Below are positions 6,942 to 9,139 of a stretch of 9,139 nucleotides of DNA, piece by piece (position 1 is the stretch's first letter; the number at the start of each line of letters is the position of its first letter). The stretch is from Lysobacterales bacterium. Lineage in GTDB: Bacteria > Pseudomonadota > Gammaproteobacteria > Xanthomonadales > SZUA-36. The stretch is taken from the NCBI GenBank assembly GCA_021648045.1, contig JAKITM010000096.1, forward strand, positions 1 through 9,139. The letters run 5' to 3'. The notes under the pieces were generated by a model that was given only the letters and a program-made list of their open reading frames with translations, did not search any database and had not been told where the DNA came from. Made by a program: the position numbers and the translations under genes.

Positions 6942-7814
6942 ATGAAAGATCAACAATCGGGTTCCAGCATAGGAACTCAAAAACCTGCAGAAGAACCCGA
7001 CTCGGGTAGCTCCACATCCTGGTTTAACAAACTCACACGGGCATTTTCCAATCAGCCCAAAGATGTATTAGAAGTTCGCGAATTCCTACACACCGCGGTT
7101 AAGGAAGGTGTGCTTTCGGCCGATGTAGTGGCAATGATGGATGGCGCACTGGATGTATCCGAGGCCCAGGCACGCGATGTGATGATCCCGCGCTCCCAAA
7201 TGATGGTGATTTCTCAGGATGCCAGCAATACCCAAGTATTAAAATTGGTGGTTGACTCCGGTCATTCACGATTTCCGGTGGTTGGCGAGGATAAAGATGA
7301 AATTGTCGGTATTTTGTTGGCCAAAGATTTACTCCGCTATGTCAGTAGCCCTGGTGAGGAAGTCAAACTTGTTGATATGCTTCGAGATGCGGTTATTATT
7401 CCCGAAAGTAAACGCCTGAATATTTTACTCCGAGATTTCCGTGCCAGTCGCAACCACATGGCGATTGTGGTTGATGAATATGGTGGGGTGGCCGGGTTGG
7501 TTACCATTGAGGATGTACTCGAAGAGATAGTCGGTGAAATTGATGATGAACATGATGCCGAAGAAGCTGCCAATATCAGCACTCTGGGTGACAAAACCTG
7601 GCAAGTAGCAGCATTAACTGAAATTGATGAGTTTAATGAGGCGTTTGCGGCCAATTTTTCAGATGAAGACTATGGCACCATTGGTGGTTTATTACTGGCA
7701 GAATTTGGTCGTCTGCCGGAAACCGGCGAGTCGGTGAGCCTTGATCGCTTTAAGTTTACCGTCAGTAAATCTGATGCCAGACGCTTGCAACAGCTAGAGG
7801 TTCAGGAAGTTTGA
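6942..7814 (+). CDS. corC: CorC/YbeX, CBS-domain protein (HlyC/CorC family)
   Basis: This soluble 290-residue protein aligns end to end with E. coli CorC/YbeX (292 aa), which is linked to cobalt/magnesium efflux and, through its operon, to ribosome and RNA metabolism. After a variable, charged N-terminus (1-40) come a CBS pair (about 79-135 with RDVMIPRSQM and SRFPVVGEDKD; about 145-200 with IPESKRLN and MAIVVDEYGGVAGLVTIED) and a CorC_HlyC domain (about 215-290, with DEDYGTIGGLLL and FGRLPETGE). There is no membrane segment, so it is the soluble, DUF21-lacking form. No Shine-Dalgarno precedes the ATG, and no earlier in-frame start exists in the gap. The gene ends 10 nt before the next gene. 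In E. coli the next gene is lnt; here it is a DUF4105 gene. Confidence 0.95.
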   Translation: MKDQQSGSSIGTQKPAEEPDSGSSTSWFNKLTRAFSNQPKDVLEVREFLHTAVKEGVLSADVVAMMDGALDVSEAQARDVMIPRSQMMVISQDASNTQVLKLVVDSGHSRFPVVGEDKDEIVGILLAKDLLRYVSSPGEEVKLVDMLRDAVIIPESKRLNILLRDFRASRNHMAIVVDEYGGVAGLVTIEDVLEEIVGEIDDEHDAEEAANISTLGDKTWQVAALTEIDEFNEAFAANFSDEDYGTIGGLLLAEFGRLPETGESVSLDRFKFTVSKSDARRLQQLEVQEV

Positions 7815-7824
7815 TTCTTTCTGG

Positions 7825-9018
7825 GTGCTTGTGATTCAACGCGTGCAACTTGCACTCCTGTTTATACTTCTGTCGGTTGTTGTAAGCCCGGTCCTTGCAG
7901 CAGAAGAAAAATCTGCCGATTCTCCGCAGGCCTGGTTGGTCACTTACGCCCCCGGTGATTTATATTATGAACGCTTCGGTCATAATGCCATCTGGTTGAA
8001 AAACCCGGCTCAAGGTATTGATCATATCTTTAATTTCGGATTTTTTGACTTCACCCAACCCAACTTCCTTTCGCGTTTCTTGCGCGGAGATACTTTGTAT
8101 TTTTCGGCCGCGCGAAAACCTGAAGTTGAGTTTGCGGAATATCGGGCAGCAGGTCGTTCTATCAACCTACAAAAATTAAATCTGGATGCTGTACAACTAC
8201 GCCAGCTTGAGGGTTATTTAATCGCGCAAATTCAGCCTGACAAACGGGATTATCGCTACGAGTATTTTCGTAATAACTGTTCTACCAGAGTCCGCGATGC
8301 GCTTGATTTGGTGCTCAATCAACAACTGAATCAAAGTCTCATCGATCAGCCTGCAAGTTTCACTTTGCGTGAACAAATTCATACAGCAGCCGAGGCTGAT
8401 CCATGGCTCTATTTGGGCATGGATTTAGCCATGGGGCCTAACCTTGATCGACCCCAAAGCCAATGGCAGGCGGCATTTATTCCTGCTGTGTTAAGCACGG
8501 CAGTTGAGTCAGTTCCCGGCTTGGTGGCGGAGCGTTCAGTTTATTATCAGGGACAGACACCTGTGCTTGAGCATCAGCCGCTGTGGTATTTGTTTATTGT
8601 CGGCATAGGTATAGCATTACTGTTTGTGCTTGTAGCTAGACCATGGCGACAGCAGGACTGTAATCGGCCCTGCCGGATGTTTGCCTTTGCTTGGCTCGGC
8701 TTTTGTTCGCTGGTGGGAACATTTCTGCTCTGGCTGTGGTTGGCAACCAGCCATGTGGATGCCGCTGGGAATTGGAATATACTGTTCTTGAATCCCTTAT
8801 ATTTACCAGCAATTTTATATTTAAGAACTAAGCCTGCGGGTATGCTCTGGCTGGCAAAACTGGTATTAGCTAGCATTCTACTAGCAGCACTAGGTGGTTG
8901 GTGGAACAATCAAGTGATGCTTGCACCCTTGGTGTTTTTCACACCGCTAATGTTGGTAGTTGCAGCATTTTTGTGGCGTACCAAAAACACAAACCGTGGC
9001 TTGACCCATCAATCGTAG
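7825..9018 (+). CDS. DUF4105 / Lnb-type membrane protein, possible lipoprotein N-acyltransferase
   Basis: A 397-residue envelope protein. A signal peptide or anchor (about 7-26, ending SPVLAAEE) leads to a periplasmic DUF4105 domain (about 35-200): WLVTYAPGDLYYERFGHNA with His53, FNFGFFDF, LRGDTLYF, YRAAGRSI, and YEYFRNNCSTRVRD with Cys152. The His and the NC cysteine are the invariant candidate catalytic pair of the family. The C-terminal half has about five hydrophobic segments (252-271, 285-307, 317-333, 341-359, 366-383), with the family mark SHVDAAGNWNILFLNPL between segments two and three. This is the full architecture of Bacteroides Lnb, an apolipoprotein N-acyltransferase. Assigning that activity here is inference; many proteobacterial DUF4105 proteins are uncharacterised. 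The GTG at 7825 is used; GTG 7831 is equally possible, and neither has a strong Shine-Dalgarno. It follows corC by 10 nt and is likely in the same operon. Confidence 0.85.
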   Translation: MLVIQRVQLALLFILLSVVVSPVLAAEEKSADSPQAWLVTYAPGDLYYERFGHNAIWLKNPAQGIDHIFNFGFFDFTQPNFLSRFLRGDTLYFSAARKPEVEFAEYRAAGRSINLQKLNLDAVQLRQLEGYLIAQIQPDKRDYRYEYFRNNCSTRVRDALDLVLNQQLNQSLIDQPASFTLREQIHTAAEADPWLYLGMDLAMGPNLDRPQSQWQAAFIPAVLSTAVESVPGLVAERSVYYQGQTPVLEHQPLWYLFIVGIGIALLFVLVARPWRQQDCNRPCRMFAFAWLGFCSLVGTFLLWLWLATSHVDAAGNWNILFLNPLYLPAILYLRTKPAGMLWLAKLVLASILLAALGGWWNNQVMLAPLVFFTPLMLVVAAFLWRTKNTNRGLTHQS

Positions 9019-9024
9019 ATACTA

Positions 9025-9097
9025 TGAAAGCCACAAAAGTCGTATCCTCTAAGATCCAAACAAAATCGGAGAAAACAAATGACTCAAGTGGCTTTCA
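9025..9097 (+). repeat. 10-bp inverted repeat bracketing the ribosome binding site and start of the last gene
   Basis: TGAAAGCCAC at 9025-9034 is the exact reverse complement of GTGGCTTTCA at 9088-9097. The arms are 53 nt apart and enclose the GGAGA ribosome binding site (9068-9072) and ATG (9079) of the edge gene. In RNA it could form a long-range stem. It might also be part of the structured end of an insertion element, or chance. Confidence 0.4.
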
Positions 9098-9139
9098 AAC
9101 AAGACTTTACATCAAATGACCCTATTTTGTATATGGCAT
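9079..9139 (+). mobile_element. Start of a putative IS110-family transposase (3' end off the window)
   Basis: An ATG with a good GGAGA Shine-Dalgarno 6 nt upstream opens a frame that stays open to the right edge. The 20 visible residues (MTQVAFKQDFTSNDPILYMA) resemble the N-terminus of a subgroup of IS110-family transposases, in which ILYMA/LFLAF would begin the first strand of the RuvC-like DEDD domain carrying the first catalytic Asp or Glu just downstream. That residue is beyond the edge, so the call rests on family memory only. If correct, the element's left end lies within or close to the roughly 60 bp after the DUF4105 stop. The competing frame from ATG 9024 has a coding-unlike composition and stops at 9119. 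Confidence 0.45.

Noticed and set aside
8898..9119. 73-codon frame crossing the DUF4105 end, including MKATKVV from ATG 9024
   Set aside because: Most of it is a shadow of the DUF4105 gene; the tail lacks its own ribosome binding site and competes with the better supported frame at 9079.
1..9139. tRNA or rRNA genes, CRISPR arrays, riboswitches
   Set aside because: Reading both strands I found no cloverleaf ends, no regularly spaced repeats, and no leader that I could match to a known riboswitch.

Overview
The window looks like chromosomal DNA from a gammaproteobacterium of moderate GC content. The main evidence is the miaB-phoH(ybeZ)-ybeY-corC(ybeX) run, whose proteins resemble the E. coli versions closely, together with a Tdh/Kbl threonine catabolic pair of the E. 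coli type. A marine or environmental relative (Cellvibrionales- or Alteromonadales-like) is a guess, not something the sequence proves.

Layout. (1) 2-694 (+): the 3' part of a gene that enters from the left edge. Its first residues look like the end of a metallo-beta-lactamase RNA-specificity (RMMBL) region, and they run in frame into a trypsin-like serine protease domain. (2) 695-851: a convergent gap holding two 25-bp palindromic units in inverted orientation, a REPIN-like element. (3) 852-3084 (-): tdh followed 4 nt later by kbl, the two-step conversion of threonine to glycine and acetyl-CoA. (4) 3181-3876 (-): a secreted SIMPL-domain (YggE/DUF541) protein. (5) 3877-4040: a divergent promoter region. 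(6) 4041-9018 (+): a tight run miaB, phoH, ybeY, corC, and a DUF4105/Lnb-type membrane protein. (7) 9079 to the right edge (+): the first 20 codons of what looks like an IS110-family transposase.

How the genes work together. MiaB modifies tRNA A37. PhoH/YbeZ and YbeY form the conserved RNA-maturation pair. CorC is a CBS-domain protein that in E. coli sits directly before lnt, the apolipoprotein N-acyltransferase gene. Here the slot after corC holds a protein with the architecture of Lnb, the unrelated lipoprotein N-acyltransferase described in Bacteroides, and not Lnt. The two ends of the window (MBL-trypsin gene plus REPIN-like element, and putative IS110 element) are the accessory parts; the middle is conserved core chromosome.

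The most interesting points are the MBL-trypsin fusion, an arrangement reminiscent of the MBL and protease components associated with AVAST type I anti-phage systems, and the Lnb-like gene in the lnt position.
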